From Spirochaetaceae bacterium (lineage in GTDB: Bacteria > Spirochaetota > Spirochaetia > SZUA-6 > Fen-1364), in assembly GCA_003141795.1 (NCBI GenBank), contig PLNO01000020.1, forward strand, positions 1,725-25,472: a DNA stretch of 23,748 nucleotides, read 5' to 3'. A program made the position numbers and the translations under genes. Within the stretch, counting starts at the first letter, position 1, and each line of letters starts with the position of its first letter. This document shows positions 7,430 through 14,166 of this stretch, in pieces. The notes beneath the pieces were generated by a model. It had not been told where the DNA came from. It searched no databases and saw only the letters and a list, made by a program, of their open reading frames with translations.

Positions 7430-8112
7430 ACCGTCACCCTGTGTCCGAACAGCGCGGTGCCGATGCGTACGAGCGTCGAGCCCTCTTCGATGGCGATCTC
7501 GAAGTCGCCCGACATCCCCATGGAGAGGGTGTCGACATCGGGGGCGCCAGCGCGGACTTCGTCGAAAAGGGAGCGAAGCGATGAGAACGAAGAGCGGATC
7601 CGTGCCTCTTCCTCGCTCAGCGGGCCCACTGTCATGAGCCCCCGGACCTTCAGGTGCGGCAGGCTCGTGATGGTCTCCAGCGCGGCAAGGAGATCGCCGC
7701 GCGCGAGGAACCCCGACTTGGCCGCTTCACCGCTCGTGTTCAGCTCGAGAAGGACGTTCATCACCGACCCCTTCTCGGCGCAACGGGCTTCCAGCGCCTG
7801 TGCCGTGTCCACCTTGTCGATCGACTGCACCCACGAGAAGACCCCCGCCGCGCTTTTCGCCTTGTTCCGCTGGAGGTGCCCGATGAGGTGCAGCTCGTGC
7901 TCGACCCCGATGTCGGCGAACTTCTCTTCAGCCTCCTGCACCCGGTTTTCACCGAACAGCGTCAAACCCGCGGCGGCCGCGGCGAGCACGGTCTCACGGG
8001 GAAAGTTCTTCGTGACAGCCATGAGCCGGATGTCCGACTCCTGCCTGCCAGCTCGATGCGCCGCCGCGGCGATTCGCGAGCGCACGGCGGCGAGGGCTTC
8101 TACCATTTCCAC
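7426..8112 (-). CDS. yggS: YggS-family PLP homeostasis protein
   Basis: 228 residues, the usual length for YggS/PLPBP, an alanine-racemase-like single-domain protein that carries pyridoxal phosphate and tunes its supply. The PLP lysine is in AVTK (Lys35). Other family patterns are FGENRVQEA, HLIGHLQRNK, SMGMSGDFEIAI and the phosphate-binding RIGTALFG. The ATG at 8112 overlaps the upstream S-component gene by 13 nt; a second ATG at 8106 is almost equally good. It sits after an ECF transporter and could link that transporter to vitamin B6, but that is only an inference from position. Confidence 0.94.
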   Translation of the reverse strand: MEMVEALAAVRSRIAAAAHRAGRQESDIRLMAVTKNFPRETVLAAAAAGLTLFGENRVQEAEEKFADIGVEHELHLIGHLQRNKAKSAAGVFSWVQSIDKVDTAQALEARCAEKGSVMNVLLELNTSGEAAKSGFLARGDLLAALETITSLPHLKVRGLMTVGPLSEEEARIRSSFSSLRSLFDEVRAGAPDVDTLSMGMSGDFEIAIEEGSTLVRIGTALFGHRVTV

Positions 8113-8630
8113 TGCCGCACCGGCGGATAGGCGCGGGCCACCGCGATGGACACGAGGATGCCGAGGACGACTCCAACGCCTCCCTGAAGCAGATTTCCGG
8201 GAACATCGGCAAGCGCGGGACCGAAGCCCGGGGGTATGAACGCACCCGCGGCAAGATAGCCGCCTGCCATGACGATCATGCCGACGATTCCCGCCACGGC
8301 CTGCATGACGATGCTTCGGGGCCGCGCGCTCGCGATGAGACCGATGAGCAGCCCCTGAAGGCCATGAACAACAAGGGATATCGGGGCCCAGAATGCGAAA
8401 GGGCCGCTGAGAAGGTCGGCGAGCGCGGTGCCGAGCCCGCCGGCCAGCGCCGCAGAAAAGGGACCGAAGGTCAACGCGGTGAATACCACGGCGACATCCC
8501 CGAGGTTGATGTACCCCCGGGCAGGGGTCGGTATCTGGACAACCCGCGTCAGCACGGTGGTGACTGCCGCGAGAATAGCGATCGAAGCGATACGGAAAGC
8601 CGGCGACATTGCCGGGCGATCGTCACTCAT
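8100..8630 (-). CDS. ECF transporter substrate-binding (S) component
   Basis: 176 residues, very hydrophobic, with about five or six membrane helices. The pattern IPTPARGYINLGD...FGP...GGLGTALADLLSGPFAFWAP matches the S-component family known as ECF-type riboflavin transporter S (PF07155 type). Members take up vitamins, so substrate specificity cannot be read from sequence. The EcfT and the fused ATPase directly upstream provide the other parts of a dedicated transporter. The ATG at 8630 has a strong Shine-Dalgarno (GGAGGTG, 8634-8640). The open frame further upstream is noise. Confidence 0.88.
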   Translation of the reverse strand: MSDDRPAMSPAFRIASIAILAAVTTVLTRVVQIPTPARGYINLGDVAVVFTALTFGPFSAALAGGLGTALADLLSGPFAFWAPISLVVHGLQGLLIGLIASARPRSIVMQAVAGIVGMIVMAGGYLAAGAFIPPGFGPALADVPGNLLQGGVGVVLGILVSIAVARAYPPVRQWKW

Positions 8631-8633
8631 TTC

Positions 8634-8652
8634 CACCTCCGCGCACAGTATA
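8634..8652 (-). promoter_or_regulatory. Ribosome-binding site and possible internal promoter of the S component
   Basis: GGAGGTG (8640-8634) decides the start at 8630. A good -10, TATACT (8652-8647), lies just above it, but I find only a weak TTTCCC-like -35. A secondary promoter for the S component and yggS is possible. The 68-nt gap after ecfT holds nothing else that I can see. Confidence 0.4.
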
Positions 8653-8698
8653 GGATAAAAAGGGAAACGGGGAAAGAACGAGGGTTGGAAATACCGCG

Positions 8699-9472
8699 CT
8701 ACAGCCGGAGGAAAGCCGGCCATACGAACAGCACGGTAAGAGCAACGCAGACAGCGACATGTCGGCGGAAGACACGACCCTTCGAAAGCTCGGCGAAGGA
8801 GGTCCGCGGCGTACGCTTCCCGAACCCCCGGCTCTCCAAAGCCATGGCGAGCACGGGGATCCCTTTCACCGCCTCGATGAGAAGGGAGGTCAGCACGGGA
8901 AGGTAGGTGGCGATCAGTTTTCGCCGCCGTCCCTCCTCGGAGGCCCCGGCACGCAGCCGATGCGCGTCCATCACATTGCGCCACGTTCCTGCAAGGGACG
9001 GCATCGTGCGCAGAGCGATGATGACGACGAGGCAGCCCGCATAGGGAAGACCGTACCACCGCAGGCTCAGGACGAGCTCATCGAGGGAGATGGTCCGCAC
9101 CACGGCAAAGAAGCCAAAGGTGATGCCGAAGAACCGCAGGACCATGAGGACGGTTTCCCGTGCTCCATCGGTGGTGAGAATGGTCACCTGGGAGATTCGC
9201 ACGAGCGCGGCACCCTCGCGATGGAACGGCGGGGTGAGCAGACAGATCAGGATGAGCACCGGCGCAATGGCTTTCAACGGCGGAATGAGCTCCGCCGGGC
9301 CGAGTGACAGCGCGACGACGACCATGACCGCCGCGGCATACGCAGCCAGGAGCCAGACCGGCATCGGCAGAAAAAAGCAGACGAACACCGGGATGAGCAG
9401 AAAGAGCTTGGCGCGCGGATCGAATCGATGGAGGAGGCTCGCGCCGGGCCGGTAGAAGTCCATGTTCATCAT
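8699..9472 (-). CDS. ecfT: ECF transporter transmembrane (T) component
   Basis: 257 residues. The N-terminus has the EcfT pattern LLHRFDPRAKL, followed by four or five membrane helices. The cytoplasmic coupling region has the two Ala/Arg/Gly motifs: RLRAG near residue 170 and ESRGFG near 218, which dock onto the ATPases. EcfT converts ATP hydrolysis into toppling of the S component. The start overlaps the ATPase stop as ATGA, so it is translationally coupled. Confidence 0.93.
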   Translation of the reverse strand: MMNMDFYRPGASLLHRFDPRAKLFLLIPVFVCFFLPMPVWLLAAYAAAVMVVVALSLGPAELIPPLKAIAPVLILICLLTPPFHREGAALVRISQVTILTTDGARETVLMVLRFFGITFGFFAVVRTISLDELVLSLRWYGLPYAGCLVVIIALRTMPSLAGTWRNVMDAHRLRAGASEEGRRRKLIATYLPVLTSLLIEAVKGIPVLAMALESRGFGKRTPRTSFAELSKGRVFRRHVAVCVALTVLFVWPAFLRL

Positions 9473-10965
9473 GGCAGTGCAGTTTCCGACGGGAGATCGG
9501 GAATCGTGGCGAAGTCCCCGCGGCGCGCGTCGTACACCGCCCGACCGCGGTCCATCAGGAGGAGCCTGTCGGCGACGCTTCGCGCCAGGGCCATGTCGTG
9601 CGTGATGAGGATCACCCCGGGGCGCTGGGAGAAGATCGTATCGAGCAGCGATTCCACTTCGCGGTAGGAGAGCCCCGAGTCCACCTCGTCGAGGATCAGG
9701 AAGTCCCTCTTCAACAGGTAGTAGGTGGCAGCCTGGAGCCGGCGACGCGAGCCGTAGCTCATGAGCGCGGGAGGCGCTTCGCCGTCGGGGAGATGGAACA
9801 GCTCGATCGCCTCGGCAACCATTCGATCAGTCTCGGGCCTGCCCGCCCCGCGCCGCTTCAGGCCGAGGCTGAGCTCCTCGCGCACCGTGGGCAGATAGAT
9901 CTGATGGTCGGGGTTCTGGAAGAGGTACCCCACGCTTCGGCTGAGCTCTCCCGCGGCCGCCGTCCGCATTCCCGACGCATCACCCAGGGAGATGCTGCCC
10001 GCATCCGGGGAGAGCAGGCCGCAGAGGAGACGTCCGAGCGTCGACTTTCCCGAGCCGTTGCGCCCTACGAGCGCACAGATCTCTCCTTGAGCGATCTCCA
10101 GGGAATCGATGCTGAGGCTGAAGTCTTCCGAGTCCTTGAATTGGAAACGTATGCCCTCCGCGCGCAGCCGACGCTCGGCTCCGCCGCCGACATCCCTGTG
10201 CCCCGATGCGCGCGCAAGGATACCAGCATCGGCAAGGGCCGTCTGGAGCTGTGCGTCATCGGGACGGTGGGCGGCGGCCGTGATGCGCCCGCCGAGGAGG
10301 AGCGCGAAGCTCTTCCCCTTGTCGCAGAGGAGCTCCGACCAGCGCGAATCCATCGCGAGCACGGTGCGGTTCTTCGCGAGCAGGTCGTCAAGGACGAGCG
10401 CTTTCCACTCCTGGTCGAGCTCACCGAGTGACTCGTCGAGGATCCAGAGGCCGGGTCCGATCGCATCCAGGCAGGCCAGGAGGAGCCTCTTCTTTTCGCC
10501 TCCGGACAGCGTGGCGGGGTTGCGCTGGGCGAATCCGGCAAGCCCCATGCGCTTGAGTCCGGCATCGACGCGATCCTGCATTTCCTTGCGGGGCACACCG
10601 AGAGATTCAAGTGCGAATGCGACCTCGCTATCGCAGCGCGTCGTGAAGATCTGCTCGTCGGAATCCTGGGACACGAGGCCGATCTCCTCCATCAGGTCGA
10701 AGGGCATCGCCGAGGAGACGTCACGGCCGTTCAGCAGGCGCGTGCCCGTCAGCTTCCCGCCGGTGAACCGGGGTATCAGCCCCGCGAGGATGCGTCCGAG
10801 CGTCGTCTTCCCCGCGTCGGCCCCTCCGAAGAGGACGGAGATCCCCCCTTCGCCCACGGACCATGAGAACCCGTCCAGGACGGAAGCCCCTCCCCTGCCG
10901 TCGAGGGAAGGATAGCGGAAGAAGAGATCGTTCACCTGGAGCAGGGGCCCGTTGGGGCTCGTCAT
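9469..10965 (-). CDS. Fused two-domain ECF ATPase (EcfA-EcfA' type)
   Basis: 498 residues holding two ABC domains. Domain 1: Walker A GGADAGKT (47-54), Q-loop Q100, signature LSGGE (153-157), Walker B LWILDES (173-179), but MDS where the switch histidine is expected (about 205-207). Domain 2: Walker A GRNGSGKS (301-308), Q350, degraded signature MSYGS (402-406), Walker B LILDEV (423-428), switch His456. In a head-to-tail dimer one ATP site is canonical and the other degenerate. I chose the ATG at 10965, with AAGGTG 9 nt upstream; an in-frame GTG lies at 10977. It powers the EcfT/S pair downstream. Confidence 0.92.
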   Translation of the reverse strand: MTSPNGPLLQVNDLFFRYPSLDGRGGASVLDGFSWSVGEGGISVLFGGADAGKTTLGRILAGLIPRFTGGKLTGTRLLNGRDVSSAMPFDLMEEIGLVSQDSDEQIFTTRCDSEVAFALESLGVPRKEMQDRVDAGLKRMGLAGFAQRNPATLSGGEKKRLLLACLDAIGPGLWILDESLGELDQEWKALVLDDLLAKNRTVLAMDSRWSELLCDKGKSFALLLGGRITAAAHRPDDAQLQTALADAGILARASGHRDVGGGAERRLRAEGIRFQFKDSEDFSLSIDSLEIAQGEICALVGRNGSGKSTLGRLLCGLLSPDAGSISLGDASGMRTAAAGELSRSVGYLFQNPDHQIYLPTVREELSLGLKRRGAGRPETDRMVAEAIELFHLPDGEAPPALMSYGSRRRLQAATYYLLKRDFLILDEVDSGLSYREVESLLDTIFSQRPGVILITHDMALARSVADRLLLMDRGRAVYDARRGDFATIPDLPSETALP

Positions 10966-11003
10966 GGCGGAAAACACCTTGCCTTGCCCTCGCTGCCCGA
11001 TGA

Positions 11004-11017
11004 TTGACCTGCATCAA
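11004..11017 (+). promoter_or_regulatory. FNR/DNR-type palindromic operator
   Basis: TTGAC-CTGC-ATCAA matches the FNR consensus TTGAT-N4-ATCAA at 9 of 10 specified bases, and the relaxed TTGAY-N4-RTCAA form perfectly. If its centre (11010.5) is at -41.5, transcription starts near 11052 with a weak -10 (CACATT, 11040-11045), the geometry of a class II activated promoter for the hemerythrin gene. Confidence 0.5.
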
Positions 11018-11096
11018 GGTCCGCGGCCCGAAGGATGGGCACATTGGAGACGGTTCCACGGGAATCGTCAACCACGCACACGAGGAGGCATCAGGG

Positions 11097-12263
11097 ATGG
11101 TCGATCAAAGGAAGAAAGCGGTCGTTGCCGGCATCATCCGCAGGCTGCACGGGGGGCTCAGCGTCGAGGAGGCAAGGGCCGAGATCCTGCGGGATGTCGG
11201 GAAGCTCAGCTCGGCGGAGATCACCGATATCGAACAATCCCTCATCGACGAGGGTGTGCAGCCGGACGAGATCCGAAGGTTCTGCAATGTCCACGCCCTG
11301 CTCTTCGAGTCGGCACTGGAGGCGTCGGTGGCATCCCCCGAGTCCCCTTCGCATCCTGTGAAAGCGCTGCGCCGGGAGAATCGCCGCATCGAAGCCATAT
11401 GTGCGGCGGCGCGCGATGCGCTGCGCACGGGGGATCAGGCAGCGCTGCATTCGCAGCTCGAGCTGCTCCGCGGGGTGGACCGCCACTATTCGCTGAAAGA
11501 AAACGCGCTCTTCCCATTCCTGGAGCGGCACGGGTTCCCGGGACCGTCGAAGGTCATGTGGAGCAAGCACGATGAGGTGCGTCAGCTGTTGAAAAAGGCC
11601 TACAGCGCTCCCGCTGGGGACACGGCTCCGGTCGAAAGCCTCCTCACTGAAATCGAGGGCATGGTGTTCAAGGAGGAGAGCATCCTTTTCCCCGCTGCCC
11701 TTGAGCGCATTCCCCCGGCAGAGTGGGTCCAGATCCTCACCGCCTGTAACGAAATCGGCTACGCGTATCTTTCAGGGGATGGCTTGCACGATGCGATCCT
11801 GGCTGCGGAGAATGCACCCGCCCAACCGGACGCCACGGACGGGGGCGGGCCCCAGAAGGACGGCGTCACCCTTCCCAGCGGAAAGATGAGCATCGATGAG
11901 CTCACCGCCGTCCTCGATACCCTGCCCGTGGACATCACGTTCGTGGATGCCGAGGACAGGGTGAAATACTTCTCCCAGTCGAAGGACCGTATCTTCGTGC
12001 GTGCCACGTCGGTGATCGGACGCAACGTGCAGAACTGCCATCCGCCGCAGAGCGTTCACAAGGTCGTGGAGATCGTGAAGGCGTTCAAGGACGGCACGCG
12101 CGATCATGCTGACTTCTGGATTACAATGAATGGCAGGTTCGTGTTCATCCGCTATTTTGCCGTGAGGGACCCGGCGGGAAAATATCTGGGCACTCTCGAG
12201 GTCACGCAGGACCTCACGGAGATCCGCGGCCTATCGGGGGAGCGGCGACTCCTCGACGACTGA
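11097..12263 (+). CDS. DUF438-hemerythrin-PAS sensor protein
   Basis: 388 residues in three parts: a DUF438 helical domain (about 5-75); a hemerythrin-like di-iron domain (about 85-205) with likely ligands among H86, H130, E135, H158 and E193/E194; and a C-terminal PAS domain (about 265-378) containing the typical GRNVQNCHPPQSVHKV patch. There is no kinase or output domain, so it probably senses O2, NO or redox state and acts by protein contact. The ATG at 11097 has GAGGAGG 8 nt upstream. An FNR-like palindrome lies ahead and a strong terminator follows, so it is a monocistronic unit. The exact physiological ligand is unknown. Confidence 0.9.
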   Translation: MVDQRKKAVVAGIIRRLHGGLSVEEARAEILRDVGKLSSAEITDIEQSLIDEGVQPDEIRRFCNVHALLFESALEASVASPESPSHPVKALRRENRRIEAICAAARDALRTGDQAALHSQLELLRGVDRHYSLKENALFPFLERHGFPGPSKVMWSKHDEVRQLLKKAYSAPAGDTAPVESLLTEIEGMVFKEESILFPAALERIPPAEWVQILTACNEIGYAYLSGDGLHDAILAAENAPAQPDATDGGGPQKDGVTLPSGKMSIDELTAVLDTLPVDITFVDAEDRVKYFSQSKDRIFVRATSVIGRNVQNCHPPQSVHKVVEIVKAFKDGTRDHADFWITMNGRFVFIRYFAVRDPAGKYLGTLEVTQDLTEIRGLSGERRLLDD

Positions 12264-12280
12264 GACCAGCTGACTAGTAG

Positions 12281-12424
12281 CTACTGCCCCGGGCCAGCGG
12301 AGTCGGCCCGGGGCTTCTTCTTTTTCGATGCCCTGAGGAGCTTCACCACCCAGTAGAAGAACCAGCTGAGCGACAACAGCAGAGGGATCCCGACGATGAG
12401 GAACGCCGCAAGGAGCTTGCTCAT
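12281..12424 (-). CDS. Possible 47-residue single-pass membrane protein
   Basis: Starts MSKLLAAFLIVG, has one strong membrane helix (about 4-29), then a Lys/Arg tail with four consecutive Lys. The helix and positive tail look protein-like, and a promoter sits just before it. The last 14 codons, including the poly-Lys, coincide with the terminator of the opposite gene, so the tail may be a by-product of that structure. No Shine-Dalgarno of normal strength. A longer version from 12463 is unlikely because it would lie upstream of the predicted transcript start. Confidence 0.42.
   Translation of the reverse strand: MSKLLAAFLIVGIPLLLSLSWFFYWVVKLLRASKKKKPRADSAGPGQ
12286..12325 (+). terminator. Intrinsic terminator of the hemerythrin-PAS gene
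   Basis: A perfect 10-bp stem, gccccgggcc (12286-12295) with ggcccggggc (12305-12314), a 9-nt loop, then ttcttcttttt (12315-12325). It begins 22 nt after the stop codon. Confidence 0.85.
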
Positions 12425-12434
12425 GTTTCCGGTG

Positions 12435-12463
12435 ACGGTACTTGATCCCGACTGTACAAGCAA
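12435..12463 (-). promoter_or_regulatory. Promoter candidate for the 47-residue ORF
   Basis: On the minus strand TTGCTT (12463-12458), 17 nt, TACCGT (12440-12435). The same -10 hexamer TACCGT is used by the outer-membrane protein promoter. The predicted start is near 12428, 4 nt before the ATG. Confidence 0.35.
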
Positions 12464-12467
12464 GACG

Positions 12468-12499
12468 AAAAAAAACCCCGACGCTGCGCCGGGGTTTTT
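12468..12499 (-). terminator. Intrinsic terminator of the outer-membrane protein gene
   Basis: Stem aaaaaccccg (12471-12480) with cggggttttt (12490-12499) around a short inner helix. On the minus strand it ends in eight T (12475-12468). The A- and T-runs on both sides could make it bidirectional. It begins 18 nt after the stop. Confidence 0.85.
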
Positions 12500-12517
12500 C
12501 GCTTCGGAGCTTGAAAG

Positions 12518-13078
12518 CTACAGCTTCATCTGGATGCCGACGCCCGCTGCACCGATGTAGCCGGTGTATGCGTAGTCAGCGATGAGGGCGAAATTCGGGG
12601 AGAAGTGCCAAGCGACCCCGTCAGCGCTTGCAAAGCCGATCGTGATGCTGCTGTTGTTCAGGTAGCTGTAATACGACCCGGTGCTCCCCGAGACGCCGAC
12701 GCCCGCACCGATGTACCAGTCGAACTTCCAGATCGATCCGAGGTCGACGCCCCAGTGCAGAGTCACCATGGGCGCGACTCCCCAGTCGATCCAGCTCGCA
12801 TATCCGAAGAAGCTCGCAAAACCGACCAATCCGCGGACCGTGGCGCCCCATGACAGGGGAATGCCGGCGATGTCGAATTTTCCGATGATGATCTCAGGTC
12901 CAACATTGAGGTCGATACCATATCCATAAAAACCGACTGAAGCGTAGAGATTGAAGTTTCCCGGCTGGTCGTACGTCGCCATCCAGGGAAACTGGGAGCT
13001 CTTCGTTTCAGCGGCAAACGCTCCCATGCTTACGCACAGGATCAGAACGAGCGCCACTAAGCCAATTTTCTTATGCAT
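12518..13078 (-). CDS. Outer-membrane beta-barrel protein, small
   Basis: 186 residues. A typical signal peptide (1-23, cleavage near AFA-AET) is followed by alternating aromatic/glycine strands such as NFNLYASVGFYGYGIDL and IGAGVGVSG, as in small 8-stranded barrels (OmpA/OmpW-like in pattern, no specific family recognised). It ends ...GIQMKL rather than in Phe. The ATG at 13078 has AAGGAGGG (13084-13091) 5 nt away. It has its own promoter and terminator, so it is monocistronic. It implies that the cell has an outer membrane. Confidence 0.82.
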   Translation of the reverse strand: MHKKIGLVALVLILCVSMGAFAAETKSSQFPWMATYDQPGNFNLYASVGFYGYGIDLNVGPEIIIGKFDIAGIPLSWGATVRGLVGFASFFGYASWIDWGVAPMVTLHWGVDLGSIWKFDWYIGAGVGVSGSTGSYYSYLNNSSITIGFASADGVAWHFSPNFALIADYAYTGYIGAAGVGIQMKL

Positions 13079-13111
13079 ACATGCCCTCCTTGTAGTGTCG
13101 TGTCTATGGTT

Positions 13112-13141
13112 ACGGTAGCATAACGATTCTTCAACTGTCAA
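13112..13141 (-). promoter_or_regulatory. Promoter of the outer-membrane protein gene
   Basis: On the minus strand a perfect TTGACA (13141-13136), 18 nt, then TACCGT (13117-13112) preceded by TGC, an extended -10. The 5' leader is about 27 nt and includes a strong ribosome-binding site. Confidence 0.65.
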
Positions 13142-13191
13142 CTCGAAGCATCAGTCCGTCACAATAGATGAGTCATTGTCTGTGTCAGATT

Positions 13192-14163
13192 CTAGTATGT
13201 TCGGTGCAGGAGCCTCTCGGTGGCCTCACGGAGAGTCGTTCGCGCCTCCCCCTCGGGAAGCCGATCGATTTCATGCAGCGCACGGCACGTGTAGGTCTCC
13301 GCGTGAAGCCGCGCCTTTTCCAGTCCACCGCGCTCGGCGATGATCTTCGCCGCACGAGTGGCGGCACGGGGTGAGCGCTTGCTCGCCACGAGCTCCGCGC
13401 GGAGACGGCCCTCGTCAGCCCCGAGCTCGAGGATCGCCGGCAGTGTGAGGATCCCCTGCGACAGATCGCTTCCCGTAGGCTTTCCCGTTTCTCCACCGGT
13501 CTGTCTGAAATCCAGGATGTCATCGATGATCTGGAAACCCATTCCCAGGCAATAGCCGAGACGCCGAAGCGTATCGCAGAGGGCAGGCGGGCATTCGCTT
13601 TCCACGGCGCCGACGTAGAACGAAAGCGCGAAGAGGACCGCGGTCTTCCCCGCGATCCGCCTCTTGTACCGGCGGATGCTCGTGTGCAGGACGAACCTGT
13701 CGGCGGACTGGCTGAGCTCGCTCGCACAGATCCGCGCGACGAGCTGGGAGAGGGATCGCGCATTTTCCATGCGCGCGAAGTCGGCCACGAGGGAGAAGCA
13801 GGCGGCGAACAGCCAGTCGCCGACGAGCACCGCCACGCGCGGCCCCTTCAGCGCATGGAGGGTCGCGATCCCGCGCCGCAGGGCCGCTCCGTCGATGATG
13901 TCGTCATGCACGAGGGTGGCCATGTGGAGCATCTCAACGGCGGCGGCGATCCCGATCATGCGGCTTCGTTCGATTGCGGCGGAGCCGAAGCGCGATGAGA
14001 CGAGCACGAACGCCGGCCGCAGCATCTTTCCGCTCGACTCCAGGAGCTGTCGGATCGCGGCGTGCACCTCGGTATCGTCAGTGGCCGCGCGGCCGAGAAT
14101 GGTCGCGCGGACCTCCTCCAGCTCCTTCTCTATTTCCGGGTGTCCGGCCCAGAAGGATTGCAT
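13192..14163 (-). CDS. Polyprenyl diphosphate synthase (DmkB/HepT-like)
   Basis: 323 residues. A trans-prenyltransferase that builds the long isoprenoid tail of a quinone. It shows GKMLRP (45-50), the first aspartate-rich motif DDIID (87-91), GKPTGSDL and the second aspartate-rich motif DDILD (214-218). Ala82, five residues before the first motif, is a small residue, as in long-chain synthases. It starts 3 nt after the NADH dehydrogenase stop, so both come from one message. In the Listeria electron-transfer locus a similar enzyme (DmkB) supplies a demethylmenaquinone. Exact chain length cannot be read. Confidence 0.93.
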   Translation of the reverse strand: MQSFWAGHPEIEKELEEVRATILGRAATDDTEVHAAIRQLLESSGKMLRPAFVLVSSRFGSAAIERSRMIGIAAAVEMLHMATLVHDDIIDGAALRRGIATLHALKGPRVAVLVGDWLFAACFSLVADFARMENARSLSQLVARICASELSQSADRFVLHTSIRRYKRRIAGKTAVLFALSFYVGAVESECPPALCDTLRRLGYCLGMGFQIIDDILDFRQTGGETGKPTGSDLSQGILTLPAILELGADEGRLRAELVASKRSPRAATRAAKIIAERGGLEKARLHAETYTCRALHEIDRLPEGEARTTLREATERLLHRTY

Positions 14164-14166
14164 CGT

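Noticed and set aside
10966..11096. FMN or thiamine riboswitch in front of the ECF operon
   Set aside because: I could not find the conserved core elements of either aptamer on the minus strand.
13155..13191. Short inverted repeat acaat/attgt after the polyprenyl synthase gene as a terminator
   Set aside because: Only 5 bp of stem and no T-tract.
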